A stretch of 64,000 bases of DNA from JACVRM01 sp963755085 (GCA_963755085.1 CAVWIN010000004.1:1-64000), one strand, 5' to 3'; numbered from the stretch's first letter, positions 41,787 through 50,892 are shown. The notes: generated by a model from the letters alone, not told the origin. Program-made: numbers and translations.

Positions 41787-42887
41787 CTAGCGGAGTGCGA
41801 AGAGCAGGAACTGCGTGAACTGGCTCGCGGCGAAGTTGTTGTCGCTCACGAGCACCAGCGATTGCCGGCCGTCCGGCAGCCTGGGCCCCAGGGTCAGACC
41901 CTCGACGTTGTCGAGCGGGATCCCAAGCGTGTCGAGGTCGAACAGCAGCGTCTTCGCGGCCGGGCGGATCGAGTCGAGCGTCCCTGCGAGGCTTTCGACG
42001 CCGTTCACGTTTGTCGCGCCGGGCAGCGCGACCTTGTAGAGCTTGATCGAGTTGCCGGTGCCGGTTGCGGTACCGCCGACGGAGAACGACCGCTCCATCG
42101 CGATCAGGAACTCGTTGTTGAGTGGCAGTAGCTCAACGAGGCCGTTGACGGAGAAGATGTTCGACGGCTCGAGCACCGGGTCGTCCCAGTACACCCACTG
42201 CCGATCGAGGTTCCCTGTTTGCAGGTCGTAGCGCAGGATCCGGGACGGGCTTCCATTCGCGGGGGTCGCGGCCGGGCCGTCCTGGTAGAGCGCGTTCTCG
42301 GTTCCCGTGAAGACGAACCTCCCGTTCTCTGGTACGCCGGCGCTCTCGAAGGCGAGGTTCGGCCGGATGCCGCTCGAGTGGTCGGCGGTCGGCAGGAACG
42401 GCTGCGACACCGGCAGGTCCCCGAGGAAGCTTCCGTCGAGCGCGTAGCGGCGCACGAAGGGCGGGATGAGCTGGTTCGTGAAGCCCTCCGAGGTGGCGAT
42501 CAGCGTCCGGTCCTTCGTCAGCGCCAAGCCCTCTGGGTCGAGGCTGAACGGCGGGTACGGCAGGCCGTTTGGCGCCAGCAGCGTCGTCACGCCGGTGAAT
42601 GTGACGTCCCCGTTGGTAAGCGCGCCGTCGGCGACGGCGAGCCGCAGCGTGTAGAAGCGCGCGGGCTGGAACTGGCTGGGGTCGTCCGAGATTGAGTAGT
42701 AGACGTCCCGCTGCGCGTCGTACGTAATCGACGAGAGGCCGCCGATCGTCGTGCCCCCGAACTGCGCGCCCGTGGGGACGATTGCCTGGCCCAGGAACTG
42801 CAGGTCCGTCTTCGGTCCCGTCGCGGCCGCCGGCGCTGCAACGACGAGCGCCGCCACGGCAGCGGCGAGCATCAGCTTGCCCTTCAT
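41787..42887 (-). CDS. Secreted esterase-like phytase-family propeller protein
   Basis: A 366-residue exported protein. Signal peptide KLMLAAAVAALVVAAPAAAT is followed by a propeller with the esterase-like/phytase-like pattern: GLSSITYDAQRDVYYSISDD, FSLDPEGLALTKDRTLIATS, GIRPNLAFESAG and NVEGLTLGPRLPDGRQSLVL. Family members are extracellular and may hydrolyse phosphate or carboxylic esters; the activity is uncertain. Start ATG at MKGKLML after AAAGGGGAGGCG; longer in-frame extensions have no support. First gene after R9. Confidence 0.82.
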   Translation of the reverse strand: MKGKLMLAAAVAALVVAAPAAATGPKTDLQFLGQAIVPTGAQFGGTTIGGLSSITYDAQRDVYYSISDDPSQFQPARFYTLRLAVADGALTNGDVTFTGVTTLLAPNGLPYPPFSLDPEGLALTKDRTLIATSEGFTNQLIPPFVRRYALDGSFLGDLPVSQPFLPTADHSSGIRPNLAFESAGVPENGRFVFTGTENALYQDGPAATPANGSPSRILRYDLQTGNLDRQWVYWDDPVLEPSNIFSVNGLVELLPLNNEFLIAMERSFSVGGTATGTGNSIKLYKVALPGATNVNGVESLAGTLDSIRPAAKTLLFDLDTLGIPLDNVEGLTLGPRLPDGRQSLVLVSDNNFAASQFTQFLLFALR

Positions 42888-43018
42888 CGCCTCCCCTTTC
42901 GTGTCGGGCGCCGGCTCGTCGCCGGCGCATGCTGGCTGACCCTTACGCCGGTACCCCGCCAGAGCGGGTTGCGAACCTGTGCCGTCGTCCGGGCCCAATC
43001 GGCGCGACAATCGGCGAC

Positions 43019-46000
43019 GTGACTGCCTGCGCCCATTGCGGAGCGCCGCTCCCGGCCGACGCGCGCTTCTGTCCGAGCTGTGCCGCGCCGGTCGATCGAG
43101 AGCCCGAGCCATTGGAGGAGCGAAAGCTCGCCACCGTTCTGTTCGCCGATCTCGTCGGCTCGACCGAGCTCGGCGGCTCGCAGGACCCTGAGCGCACGCG
43201 CGTGCTGCTCGCCCGCTTCTACGACGCGATGGCAGCGGAGATCGAGTGGGCGGGTGGGACGGTGGAGAAGTTCGTCGGCGATGCGGTGATGGCTGCGTTC
43301 GGGGCTCCGACGGCGCTCGAGGATCACCCCGAACGGGCGCTGCACGCCGCGCTCGGGATGCAGCGGCGCCTCGCCGAGCTCTTCGGCGACCAGCTCGCGC
43401 TGCGGATCGGTGTGAACACGGGCGAGGTGGTCGTCGGCAAGCCGCGCGAAGGCAGTTCCTTCGTCACGGGCGACACCGTGAACGTCACTGCACGGCTCGA
43501 GCAGGCCGCGGCAGGGGGCGAGATCCTCGTCGGCGAGCGAACCGCCGCCGCCGTGCGGGGCGCGTTCGAGCTGGAGGAGCCGGTCACGATCGAGGCGAAG
43601 GGCAAGCCGGGCGGCATCGTCTCGCGGCGGCTCGTCCGCGCGCTGTCGCTGATACGTCCTCGCGGTGTGGGCGGCCTGCGCCAGGCGTTCGTTGGACGCG
43701 ACAACGAGCTCGATGAGCTTCGCACCGCCTACGAGTGGGTTGTGAGCCACGAGGAGCCACGCCTGGCGGCGATCATGGGCGACGCCGGCGTCGGCAAGTC
43801 GCGGCTCGTCCGAGAGCTGTGGTCCTGGCTCGCCGCGCAGGAGTGGCAGCCCGTGCAGCGCACGGGCCGCTGCCTCTCGTACGGGCAGGGCACCGCCTAC
43901 TGGCCGCTGGCCGAGATCCTGCGCGAGCACTTCGGCATCCTCGAGAGTGATCCGCCGACCGTCGTCGCCGGGAGGCTCGGCGGCAGTCGCTACCTCGGCT
44001 TGACGCTCGGCCTCGACCCGGGCGAGAAGCTGCACCCGCTCAGGGCGCGCGAGCGTCTCCACGATGCCTGGGCGGAATTCCTCGGCGAGCTCGTTCGCGA
44101 ACGCCCCGCGGTCGTGCTCGTCGAGGACGTGCACTGGGCCGACGACGAGCTGCTCGAGCTGCTCGACTCGCTCGTGGCGCAGGTGCACGGGCCGCTGCTG
44201 CTGCTCGCGGCGGGGCGGCCGGAACTGCTCGAGCGCCGGCCGGCCTGGTCCAGGCACGCAGTCGTCCTCGATGCGCTGCCGCCTGCGGTGGCGGCCGAGC
44301 TGCTCGACAAGCTGCTCGGTGTCGAGCTGCCGCCGTCAGTCCGGGACATCGTCGTCGAGCGGGCGGAGGGAAACCCGTTCTTCGTCGAGGAGTTGCTGTC
44401 GACGTTGATCGACCGCGGCGTGCTCGTGCGCCGACATGGCGCCTGGTCTTGCGCAGAGCTGCCGCCCGGCTTCGAGGTTCCGGACACGGTGCAGGCGGTG
44501 CTCGCCGCCCGTATCGACCTGCTGCCGCCCGCAGAGAAGGCGGCGCTGCAGGCGGCGGCGGTAATCGGGCGCGTCTTCTGGACCGGTCCGGTGTATGAGC
44601 TCGTCGGCGGTATGCCCGACTTCGAGCTGCTCACCGAGCGCGACTTCGTCCGCAGGCGCGCCGGGTCGTCGCTGCCGGACGAGCGTGAATACGCCATCAA
44701 GCATGCGCTCACGCGCGAGGTCGCCTACAGCGGCCTGCCGAAGGCGAAGCGGGCGCAGCTCCACGCGACGTTTGCCCGCTGGCTCGAACGCAGCAGCCAG
44801 AGAAGGGACGAGCATGCGGCGCTGCTCTCGCACCACTACGCCGAGGCGGTGCGGCCTGAAGACCTCGACCTCGCGTGGAGCGGAAACGAGCAGGAGGCGG
44901 CAGAGCTACGCGCGAAGGCGGTCGACTGGTCGAAACGCGCAGCGACGCTCTCGATCGGACGCTATGAGGTCGAAGACGGGATCGCGCTCCTGAACCGAGC
45001 GCTCGTATTCGAGCCCGACGCCCGCAGACAGGGCGAGCTGTGGCTCGAGATCGGTCGCGCCAACGCGCTCAGGTTCGACGGTGAGGCGTTCCGTGCGGCG
45101 ATCGAGCAGGCAATCGCGCTCACCGGCCCCTCCGCGGACCTCTACACGGAACTTGCGCTCCAGACAGCACGCAGGTCCGGCATGTGGAAGCAACCACCGG
45201 ATCCGGAGGTGGTCGACGAATGGATCGACCGTGCACTCGAGCTTGCCGAAGAAGACTCGCCGACCCAGGCCAGGGCGCTCGCCGCGCTTGCGCTCTGGCG
45301 GAAGGACGAGGCGGCTGCGAGAAGTCTGCACGCGATCGCCCAACGGCTCGGCGACGTCGGACTTCGCTCAAACTCGCTCGCGGCGCTCACCGACGTCGCA
45401 TGGAGTGCCGGCGATCTCGAGCAGGCGTCCACCTGGATGCGGGAACGCCTCGAGCTGCTGCCGCAGCTCGTCGATCCCGACGACCGACATTTCGCCCTCA
45501 TGACAGCCGTGTCGCTCGATCTGATGGCCGGGAGGCTCTCGGAGGCGAATCGGGCAAGCGACCTCCTGGTCGAGATGGCGCAGGGTTTGACACCCCACCA
45601 TCGTCTGCATGGGATGCATACGCGGCTCCTGACCGAGATGATCGGCGGTCGTTGGGACGATCTCCAGGCCGTGACGCCGCAGGCGGAGGACGCGGTCCAA
45701 GCGAACTCGACGGCGCCGTGCCCCTCAAATGCGTCGTGCCTCCTCTACTGCGCTCTGGCGAACCTCAACTGCGGAGACGAGATCGAAGCCACGCGCCTCG
45801 AGGCCGAAGCCGAGATGCAGATCCTGGATCCCTATCGCTCGTTCTATCTGGGCCCAAAGCTCCGCCTCGCCCTCGCTCGCGACGACCTACCGGCGGTCGA
45901 GCGGATCGTCGACTCCGTCGATCTCCAGTCGCATGCCGGCATCCGCGTGCCGGCGGGAATCAACCGTGTCCGTCAGGCCGATGGCGCTGCAGCATTTCTG

Positions 46001-46228
46001 GACGCGCTCGTCGCCCTCGGCGCACGCGCCCGGATCGAGTCGGAAGCACCCCATTGGATGAGCTCGCGGACATACGTGGAGCCGTTCGCGCTTCGGGCAC
46101 TCGGAGTGGCTCGCGCTGACGATCGCCTCCTCGGGGAAGCGACGGCGCGCTTCCGGGCGATCGGCCTCGATTGGCGCGCCGATGAGACGCTGAGCCTGCG
46201 CAATGGTGCGAGAACTGACAGGCCCTGA
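43019..46228 (+). CDS. Adenylate/guanylate cyclase fused to a STAND ATPase and TPR-like region
   Basis: A 1069-residue signalling protein. It has an N-terminal zinc ribbon (CAHCGAPLP...FCPSC, 4-21), a class III nucleotide cyclase domain (about 36-200) with metal-binding Asp44 (LFADLVGST) and Asp88 (KFVGDAVMAAFG), and an AAA/STAND ATPase with Walker A MGDAGVGKSRLV and VVLVEDVHWADDE, followed by about 500 helical residues. Proteins of this architecture are widespread in actinobacteria; the helical part probably senses ligand and gates cyclase output. The start is GTG after GGCGAC, set by the zinc ribbon. Convergent to nothing; followed directly by repeat fragment R10. Confidence 0.9.
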   Translation: MTACAHCGAPLPADARFCPSCAAPVDREPEPLEERKLATVLFADLVGSTELGGSQDPERTRVLLARFYDAMAAEIEWAGGTVEKFVGDAVMAAFGAPTALEDHPERALHAALGMQRRLAELFGDQLALRIGVNTGEVVVGKPREGSSFVTGDTVNVTARLEQAAAGGEILVGERTAAAVRGAFELEEPVTIEAKGKPGGIVSRRLVRALSLIRPRGVGGLRQAFVGRDNELDELRTAYEWVVSHEEPRLAAIMGDAGVGKSRLVRELWSWLAAQEWQPVQRTGRCLSYGQGTAYWPLAEILREHFGILESDPPTVVAGRLGGSRYLGLTLGLDPGEKLHPLRARERLHDAWAEFLGELVRERPAVVLVEDVHWADDELLELLDSLVAQVHGPLLLLAAGRPELLERRPAWSRHAVVLDALPPAVAAELLDKLLGVELPPSVRDIVVERAEGNPFFVEELLSTLIDRGVLVRRHGAWSCAELPPGFEVPDTVQAVLAARIDLLPPAEKAALQAAAVIGRVFWTGPVYELVGGMPDFELLTERDFVRRRAGSSLPDEREYAIKHALTREVAYSGLPKAKRAQLHATFARWLERSSQRRDEHAALLSHHYAEAVRPEDLDLAWSGNEQEAAELRAKAVDWSKRAATLSIGRYEVEDGIALLNRALVFEPDARRQGELWLEIGRANALRFDGEAFRAAIEQAIALTGPSADLYTELALQTARRSGMWKQPPDPEVVDEWIDRALELAEEDSPTQARALAALALWRKDEAAARSLHAIAQRLGDVGLRSNSLAALTDVAWSAGDLEQASTWMRERLELLPQLVDPDDRHFALMTAVSLDLMAGRLSEANRASDLLVEMAQGLTPHHRLHGMHTRLLTEMIGGRWDDLQAVTPQAEDAVQANSTAPCPSNASCLLYCALANLNCGDEIEATRLEAEAEMQILDPYRSFYLGPKLRLALARDDLPAVERIVDSVDLQSHAGIRVPAGINRVRQADGAAAFLDALVALGARARIESEAPHWMSSRTYVEPFALRALGVARADDRLLGEATARFRAIGLDWRADETLSLRNGARTDRP

Positions 46229-46249
46229 TCGAAGAGGCAGCTGGGCATG

Positions 46250-46287
46250 CCGCTACTGAAAAGGCCCCGCTGGCGGGGCCCTTTTTG
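46250..46287 (+). repeat. tRNA-half repeat, fragment R10 (acceptor end and terminator)
   Basis: Only CCGCTACTGAAAAGGCC from the acceptor end and a strong hairpin GGCCCCGCTGGCGGGGCC plus T5 remain, directly after the cyclase gene, which uses it as terminator. Confidence 0.65.
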
Positions 46288-46317
46288 CGCCTGGGCACGG
46301 CTTTCACGTGCGGGTCT

Positions 46318-46353
46318 GCACGGGAGCCCCCTCCCCCGAAGGGCTCCCGTGCA
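46318..46353 (-). terminator. Terminator-like hairpin after the repetitive RTX-like gene
   Basis: Minus-strand stem TGCACGGGAGCCC / GGGCTCCCGTGCA-type (13 bp, 10-nt loop) 21 bp beyond the stop codon; no T-tract. Confidence 0.6.
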
Positions 46354-46373
46354 TCCTTGTCGGCTGGGTTCCG

Positions 46374-48728
46374 CTACGGGACGAGCAGCCCGTTCACGAA
46401 GAGCTGGATCGCGCCGGCTGCCAGGCCGGCGGAGTCCACGCTGTCCCTGCCTGCGAGGGTGTTGACCGCGAGCCGGTCGATGGCCGGGTCCTGGTTGACG
46501 ATCTTGACCCCTACGGCAAGACCGCTCTCCTTCACGCCGCCTGCGTCGCCGTTGACGTTGATGGCGTCGTTGCCGTTGGTGGCGTTGACGATGACGCTGT
46601 CTGCTGCGGCGTCGCCGCTGGTGCCGCCGAGGGTGGCGGCGAGGTCGGCGGTGACGCTGGTGACGTCGGTGCCGGCGAGGTCGTTGACGGTGATGGTGTC
46701 GGCGCCGCCGAGGGCGTTGACGTCGACGTGCTCGACGCCGGCGGTGTCCATGGTGATGGTGCCGATGTCGCGGAAGAAGCGGAGCCGGTTTCCGTTTGCG
46801 GACAGGTCGAAGTGCTCGGCGCCGTTGGCGCCGTTGAAGCGCATCGTGTCGGCGCCGGCCTGGCCTTCGATCGTGTCGCTGCCGTCGCCGGGATCCCAGA
46901 CGAAGGTGTCGTCGCCGGAGCCCAGCAGGGCCATGTCGTTGCCGCCGTTGCCGTCGACCAGGTCGTTACCGGCACCGCCCAGCAGCGTCTCGATGCCCTT
47001 GCCGCCTGCGAGCGTGTCGTTGCCGTCGCCGCCGTCGAGCGTCAGCGAGATCGCTGCCGCGGCCAGGTTGGAGGCGTCGATCCTGTCGTCGCCTGCGAGG
47101 CCGTGGACGGCGAGCGCGTCGGTCGGCTCGTGGTGCTGAATCGACACCAGCGCTGCCAGTCCGGACACGGCGATCGCGGAGCTGTCGCCGTTGACGTTGA
47201 TGGCGTCGTTGCCGTTGGTGGCGTTGACGATGACGCTGTCTGCTGCGGCGTCGCCGCTGGTGCCGCCGAGGGTGGCGGCGAGGTCGGCGGTGACGCTGGT
47301 GACGTCGGTGCCGGCGAGGTCGTTGACGGTGATGGTGTCGGCGCCGCCGAGGGCGTTGACGTCGACGTGCTCGACGCCGGCGGTGTCCATGGTGATGGTG
47401 CCGATGTCGCGGAAGAAGCGGAGCCGGTTTCCGTTTGCGGACAGGTCGAAGTGCTCGGCGCCGTTGGCGCCGTTGAAGCGCATCGTGTCGGCGCCGGCCT
47501 GGCCTTCGATCGTGTCGCTGCCGTCGCCGGGATCCCAGACGAAGGTGTCGTCGCCGGAGCCCAGCAGGGCCATGTCGTTGCCGCCGTTGCCGTCGACCAG
47601 GTCGTTACCGGCACCGCCCAGCAGCGTCTCGATGCCCTTGCCGCCGGCGAGCGTGTCGTTGCCGTCGCCGCCGTCGAGCGTCAGCGAGATCGCTGCCGCG
47701 GCCAGGTTGGAGGCGTCGATCCTGTCGTCGCCTGCGAGGCCGTGGACGGCGAGCGCGTCGGTCGGCTCGTGGTGCTGAATCGACACCAGCGCTGCCAGTC
47801 CGGACACGGCGATCGCGGAGCTGTCGCCGTTGACGTTGATGGCGTCGTTGCCGTTGGTGGCGTTGACGATGACGCTGTCTGCTGCGGCGTCGCCGCTGGT
47901 GCCGCCGAGGGTGGCGGCGAGGTCGGCGGTGACGCTGGTGACGTCGGTGCCGGCGAGGTCGTTGACGGTGATGGTGTCGGCGCCGCCGAGGGCGTTGACG
48001 TCGACGTGCTCGACGCCGGCGGTGTCCATGGTGATGGTGCCGATGTCGCGGAAGAAGCGGAGCCGGTTTCCGTTTGCGGACAGGTCGAAGTGCTCGGCGC
48101 CGTTGGCGCCGTTGAAGCGCATCGTGTCGGCGCCGTCCTGGCCTTCGATCGTGTCGCTGCCGTCGCCGGGATCCCAGACGAAGGTGTCGTCGCCGGAGCC
48201 CAGCAGGGCCATGTCGTTGCCGCCGTTGCCGTCGACCAGGTCGTTACCGGCACCGCCCAGCAGCCGCTCCGCTCCGGAGCCTCCGAGCAGGGTGTCATTG
48301 CCGTCGCCGCCGTCGAGCGTCGTCGGGATCGTGTTGGCGAAGATCCCGTTGCGCTCGTCGATCCGCACGAGGTCGTTACCCGCCCGCGCATCGACCGCGA
48401 TCCTCGCGATCTCCTTCCGCTTGAAGCTGAAGTCGGCCGAGCCGTTGTCGCCGACGTCGACCTGAAGGGTGCCGGCGTCGTGGGCCTTGAGGCGCAGGGC
48501 GATCGCGTCGCCCGCCTGCGTGCCCTCGATCGTCAGCGTTCGGCGCTTGAGCTTCGGGTGCTCGAAGCGCGCGTGCATGCTGCGGTAGGGGTGGTAGCTC
48601 ACCTTCGGCTTGCCGCTCGCAGCAGTCGCGCCGGGCGCGAACACCGCGGCGAAGAGGACGAGCGCGGCAACCGTGAGCAGACGCGTGACGGTGGCGCGTG
48701 ACTCCTTGAATCTCTCGAGCATGTTCAT
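46374..48728 (-). CDS. Large secreted RTX-like repeat protein with internal duplications
   Basis: A 784-residue exported protein: signal peptide (LLTVAALVLFAAVFAPGATA) then about 2.7 nearly identical blocks of 213 residues. Each block has Ca2+-binding nonapeptides (LGGAGNDLVDGNGGND), DTFVWDPGDGSDTIEGQAG, NGNRLRFFRDIGTITMDTAG and VSGLAALVSIQHHEPTDALA. It is a longer relative of the RTX-like protein at 36334, with the same N- and C-terminal plan (GLAAGAIQLFVNGLLVP end). Likely a surface or matrix protein that lengthens by block duplication. An ECF-type promoter lies upstream. Start ATG after GAAAGGGAGACC. Confidence 0.88.
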   Translation of the reverse strand: MNMLERFKESRATVTRLLTVAALVLFAAVFAPGATAASGKPKVSYHPYRSMHARFEHPKLKRRTLTIEGTQAGDAIALRLKAHDAGTLQVDVGDNGSADFSFKRKEIARIAVDARAGNDLVRIDERNGIFANTIPTTLDGGDGNDTLLGGSGAERLLGGAGNDLVDGNGGNDMALLGSGDDTFVWDPGDGSDTIEGQDGADTMRFNGANGAEHFDLSANGNRLRFFRDIGTITMDTAGVEHVDVNALGGADTITVNDLAGTDVTSVTADLAATLGGTSGDAAADSVIVNATNGNDAINVNGDSSAIAVSGLAALVSIQHHEPTDALAVHGLAGDDRIDASNLAAAAISLTLDGGDGNDTLAGGKGIETLLGGAGNDLVDGNGGNDMALLGSGDDTFVWDPGDGSDTIEGQAGADTMRFNGANGAEHFDLSANGNRLRFFRDIGTITMDTAGVEHVDVNALGGADTITVNDLAGTDVTSVTADLAATLGGTSGDAAADSVIVNATNGNDAINVNGDSSAIAVSGLAALVSIQHHEPTDALAVHGLAGDDRIDASNLAAAAISLTLDGGDGNDTLAGGKGIETLLGGAGNDLVDGNGGNDMALLGSGDDTFVWDPGDGSDTIEGQAGADTMRFNGANGAEHFDLSANGNRLRFFRDIGTITMDTAGVEHVDVNALGGADTITVNDLAGTDVTSVTADLAATLGGTSGDAAADSVIVNATNGNDAINVNGDAGGVKESGLAVGVKIVNQDPAIDRLAVNTLAGRDSVDSAGLAAGAIQLFVNGLLVP
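46545..48256. repeat. 639-bp tandem repeat, 2.7 copies, inside the RTX-like gene
   Basis: Copies start at 46545, 47184 and 47823; the third ends at about 48256 where the sequence diverges. The period is 639 bp, which keeps frame (213 codons). Differences I could find are a few single bases, for example GCCTGC/GCCGGC before AGCGTGTC and GGCCTGG/GTCCTGG before CCTTCGATC. Such identity implies recent duplication or ongoing homogenisation. Confidence 0.9.
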
Positions 48729-48766
48729 GGTCTCCCTTTCGGAGTGGGTTGCTTTCGTCTCCTGGG

Positions 48767-48794
48767 GAGACCCCGCGAGCCGGCAGTTATTCCC
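48767..48794 (-). promoter_or_regulatory. ECF-type promoter of the RTX-like gene
   Basis: GGGAATA, a 16-bp spacer and GTCTCC on the minus strand, about 40 bp before the ATG. The same two boxes recur at three other sites around the sigma/anti-sigma genes. Confidence 0.65.
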
Positions 48795-48829
48795 GCGGCT
48801 GCGGGCCGATTCGGGTTGCGCGCAAAGCC

Positions 48830-48857
48830 GGGAATAACCTCGGCGGAAAGGTGTCTT
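48830..48857 (+). promoter_or_regulatory. ECF-type promoter of the anti-sigma gene
   Basis: GGGAATA, 16-bp spacer, GTCTTC; divergent from the RTX-like promoter and 130 bp upstream of the anti-sigma start. Together with the other three sites it defines a GGGAATA-N16/17-GTCT consensus. Confidence 0.65.
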
Positions 48858-48987
48858 CCAAGGGTGTGAGAGCTCTCTGCTCAGTCCCGTGGATCCGTCC
48901 CTCCCGTCCCGCCGAGGCACTCTGCGCGCGAGTTGAAGCGGCGCAGTCGGTCGTCGGCACCCGCTCGGAGTTACCGTTGGTGCTGCC

Positions 48988-49677
48988 ATGCCGGTGAGAC
49001 GCCGTCGAGACGAACAGGCCGGCGGTCAGGAGATCGCCGAGCTGGCCGCGCTTGCGGACGGGTCGCTCGCCCCCGAGCGTCGCGCTGAGCTCGAGGCGCA
49101 GGTCGCCGCGTCTGGAGAGCTCGCCGACCGGCTCGCCGAGCAAGAGCGTGCCGTTTCGCTCATGCGGAGCGTGGCGGCCCAGGTCGAGGCGCCCGAGGCA
49201 TTGCGAGCGCGCATCGACGCACAACGGCGCCCGCGCCGCGTGCGCGCGCCACGCCGCCTCGCTCTGGTTGGCGCGGGTGCGGCCGCCGGCCTCGCGGCGA
49301 TTGCCATCGGGATCGGGGTCTTCGGTTCGAGCACATCCGGCCAGAGCTTCCAGGCCGCCCTCGCAGCGACCGACCTGGCGCCGGGCGCCAGGGGCGAGGC
49401 GACCCTCACGAAGATGTCTTCGGGCTGGCGGATCGAGCTCGACGCCACCGGGCTTCCCCGCCGGGATGGTGGGCGCTTCTACGAGGCGTGGCTGCGGAAC
49501 CGCGCCGGCGTGCTCGTGCCGGTCGGAACGTTCAACGACGGCCGAAAGGTCACGCTGTGGGCAGGCGTGCGGCCGACAGACTTCACGACGCTTACGGTGA
49601 CGCGCGAGCAGGCCGACGGCAATCAGGCCTCGTCGGGCGAGAAGGTGCTCGTCGGAACGGTTCAGACCGGCGGCTGA
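48988..49677 (+). CDS. RskA-like membrane-bound anti-sigma factor
   Basis: A 229-residue single-pass protein. The cytoplasmic N-terminus (IAELAALADGSLAPERRAEL) has the helical anti-sigma domain, one membrane helix (LALVGAGAAAGLAAIAIGIGV, about 88-108) crosses, and the extracytoplasmic part ends with a RskA C-terminal domain (FYEAWLRNRAGVLVPVGTF, VTLWAGVRPTDFTTLTVTRE). It would hold the adjacent ECF sigma factor at the membrane until a signal triggers release. The genes are convergent (40-bp gap) rather than in the usual operon. Confidence 0.82.
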   Translation: MPVRRRRDEQAGGQEIAELAALADGSLAPERRAELEAQVAASGELADRLAEQERAVSLMRSVAAQVEAPEALRARIDAQRRPRRVRAPRRLALVGAGAAAGLAAIAIGIGVFGSSTSGQSFQAALAATDLAPGARGEATLTKMSSGWRIELDATGLPRRDGGRFYEAWLRNRAGVLVPVGTFNDGRKVTLWAGVRPTDFTTLTVTREQADGNQASSGEKVLVGTVQTGG

Positions 49678-49716
49678 CGTTCGGCTTGGCCGAAGCGGGC
49701 CGCCTCGCTTCGACGA

Positions 49717-50208
49717 TCACCCGCCTTCGATCCGGCGCACGACCTGTTGCCGCGCGCGGTACAGGCGGCTCATCACGGTTCCCTTCCGGATCCGGAGGGC
49801 ACGGGCGGCCTCCTCGTAGGAGAGGCCGGTGATGTCGACGGCGACGAGAACGTCACGGAAATCGTCGGGGAGCGCGGCTACTGCGGCGTAGAGCTCGCCG
49901 GCCTCGAGCGCGGCCTGCGGATCGCGTGCATGAGGGTCGGTGATGAGGTCAAGCTGCTCGGGCAGCGGGTCGGGACGGAGCCGGCGGCGCTCGGTGCGTT
50001 TCTGGTTCAGGAACGTGTTGCGGAGCGCGCGCAGGAGGTACCCGAGGTCGTCCTCGTTACGCAGCAGCCGCGGGCGGCCGAGGACGCGAGCGTAGGTCTC
50101 CTGGACGAGATCCTCTGCCTGCTCGCGCGAGCCGCAGAGCGCCCAGGCGGCCCGGTAGAGCCGGTCGAGGTGATCTCCCAGCCGGGCGGGGTCGAGCGTG
50201 CGCTCCAT
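49717..50208 (-). CDS. ECF-family RNA polymerase sigma factor
   Basis: A 163-residue sigma factor with region 2 (LYRAAWALCGSREQAEDLVQ, DLGYLLRALRNTFLNQKRTE) and region 4 (ALPDDFRDVLVAVDITGLSY, EEAARALRIRKGTVMSRLY). Length is normal. The most likely start is ATG at MERTLDP; upstream in-frame sequence is unrelated. No GGGAATA-type promoter precedes its own gene, so it is probably expressed constitutively and controlled by the RskA-like partner. Likely target promoters are the four GGGAATA-N16/17-GTCT sites nearby. Confidence 0.9.
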   Translation of the reverse strand: MERTLDPARLGDHLDRLYRAAWALCGSREQAEDLVQETYARVLGRPRLLRNEDDLGYLLRALRNTFLNQKRTERRRLRPDPLPEQLDLITDPHARDPQAALEAGELYAAVAALPDDFRDVLVAVDITGLSYEEAARALRIRKGTVMSRLYRARQQVVRRIEGG

Positions 50209-50315
50209 CAGTGAAGGCCTGTGACGGCCGTTGTCTCCCGGGCGAGCATACGGCCGGGCAGGGGCCGTCGCCATCACGACCACACCGACCGACCACGCCC
50301 GAGGAGACACCGGTC

Positions 50316-50344
50316 GGGAATAGACGCCGGGTCGCCGGTGTCTC
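50316..50344 (+). promoter_or_regulatory. ECF-type promoter of the UspA-like gene
   Basis: GGGAATA, 17-bp spacer, GTCTC, about 36 bp upstream of the ATG; spacing allows a normal 5' leader with GAAAGGAAAG as ribosome binding site. Confidence 0.65.
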
Positions 50345-50379
50345 TCGCTGATGAGAGGCAACTCGACGAAAGGAAAGCC

Positions 50380-50892
50380 ATGAAGAACCAGGCGACCCCC
50401 ACAACCGGATCCACGCCCAGGAGGCGACTCCTCCTGGTCGCGAACGAGCCCTTCGAACCCGCGGCACTCGGTGACGTGATCGGGCGCCGGGCCGATGCGG
50501 CGCTGCCCGAACAGGCGCTCGTGATCGCCCCGGCGCTGAATTCGCGCCTTCGCCACTGGCTCTCCGACGAGGATGAGGCGCGGCGCAGCGCCGGCCTGCG
50601 CCTTGCCGCCAGCCTCGAGCAGCTCAGTGCCCTCGGGATCAGCGCGGACGGCGTCGTCGGCGACGCCGACCCACTGCAGGCGATCACCGACGCGCTGCAC
50701 GCGTTCGACGCGAACGAGATCGTGATCGTGATGCATCCGGAGGGGCGCTCGCACTGGCTCACGCACGACCTGGTCGGACGGGCCCGCCGGCGCTTCGATC
50801 AGCCCGTCACGCAGGTCATCGGAAAGCCGAGCGAGGACTCCATGCCACGCCCCGCGTCCAGCAGGCGGCAGGCGCGCGTGGCGTGGGAATAG
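50380..50892 (+). CDS. UspA-like small stress protein
   Basis: A 170-residue protein with a universal-stress-like alpha/beta fold: RRLLLVANEPFEPAALGDVI starts strand 1 and helix 1, and FDANEIVIVMHPEGRSHWLT with RARRRF is the characteristic C-terminal strand-loop-helix. The ATP-binding G-x2-G-x9-G motif is not evident, so it may be a non-nucleotide-binding member. Controlled by an ECF-type promoter. Its stop codon overlaps the -35 box of the next gene's promoter. Confidence 0.72.
   Translation: MKNQATPTTGSTPRRRLLLVANEPFEPAALGDVIGRRADAALPEQALVIAPALNSRLRHWLSDEDEARRSAGLRLAASLEQLSALGISADGVVGDADPLQAITDALHAFDANEIVIVMHPEGRSHWLTHDLVGRARRRFDQPVTQVIGKPSEDSMPRPASSRRQARVAWE

Noticed and set aside
43019..46228. 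The cyclase-STAND gene as an antiphage defence component
   Set aside because: Its architecture is the common actinobacterial cyclase-AAA-TPR regulator, and no effector or defence gene is adjacent.
46308..48701. A 797-codon open frame on the plus strand through the RTX-like gene
   Set aside because: It is the antisense shadow of the Gly/Asp-rich repeats: monotonous Val-Asp-Gly composition, no start signal, and the minus-strand frame has a signal peptide and Ca2+-binding motifs.
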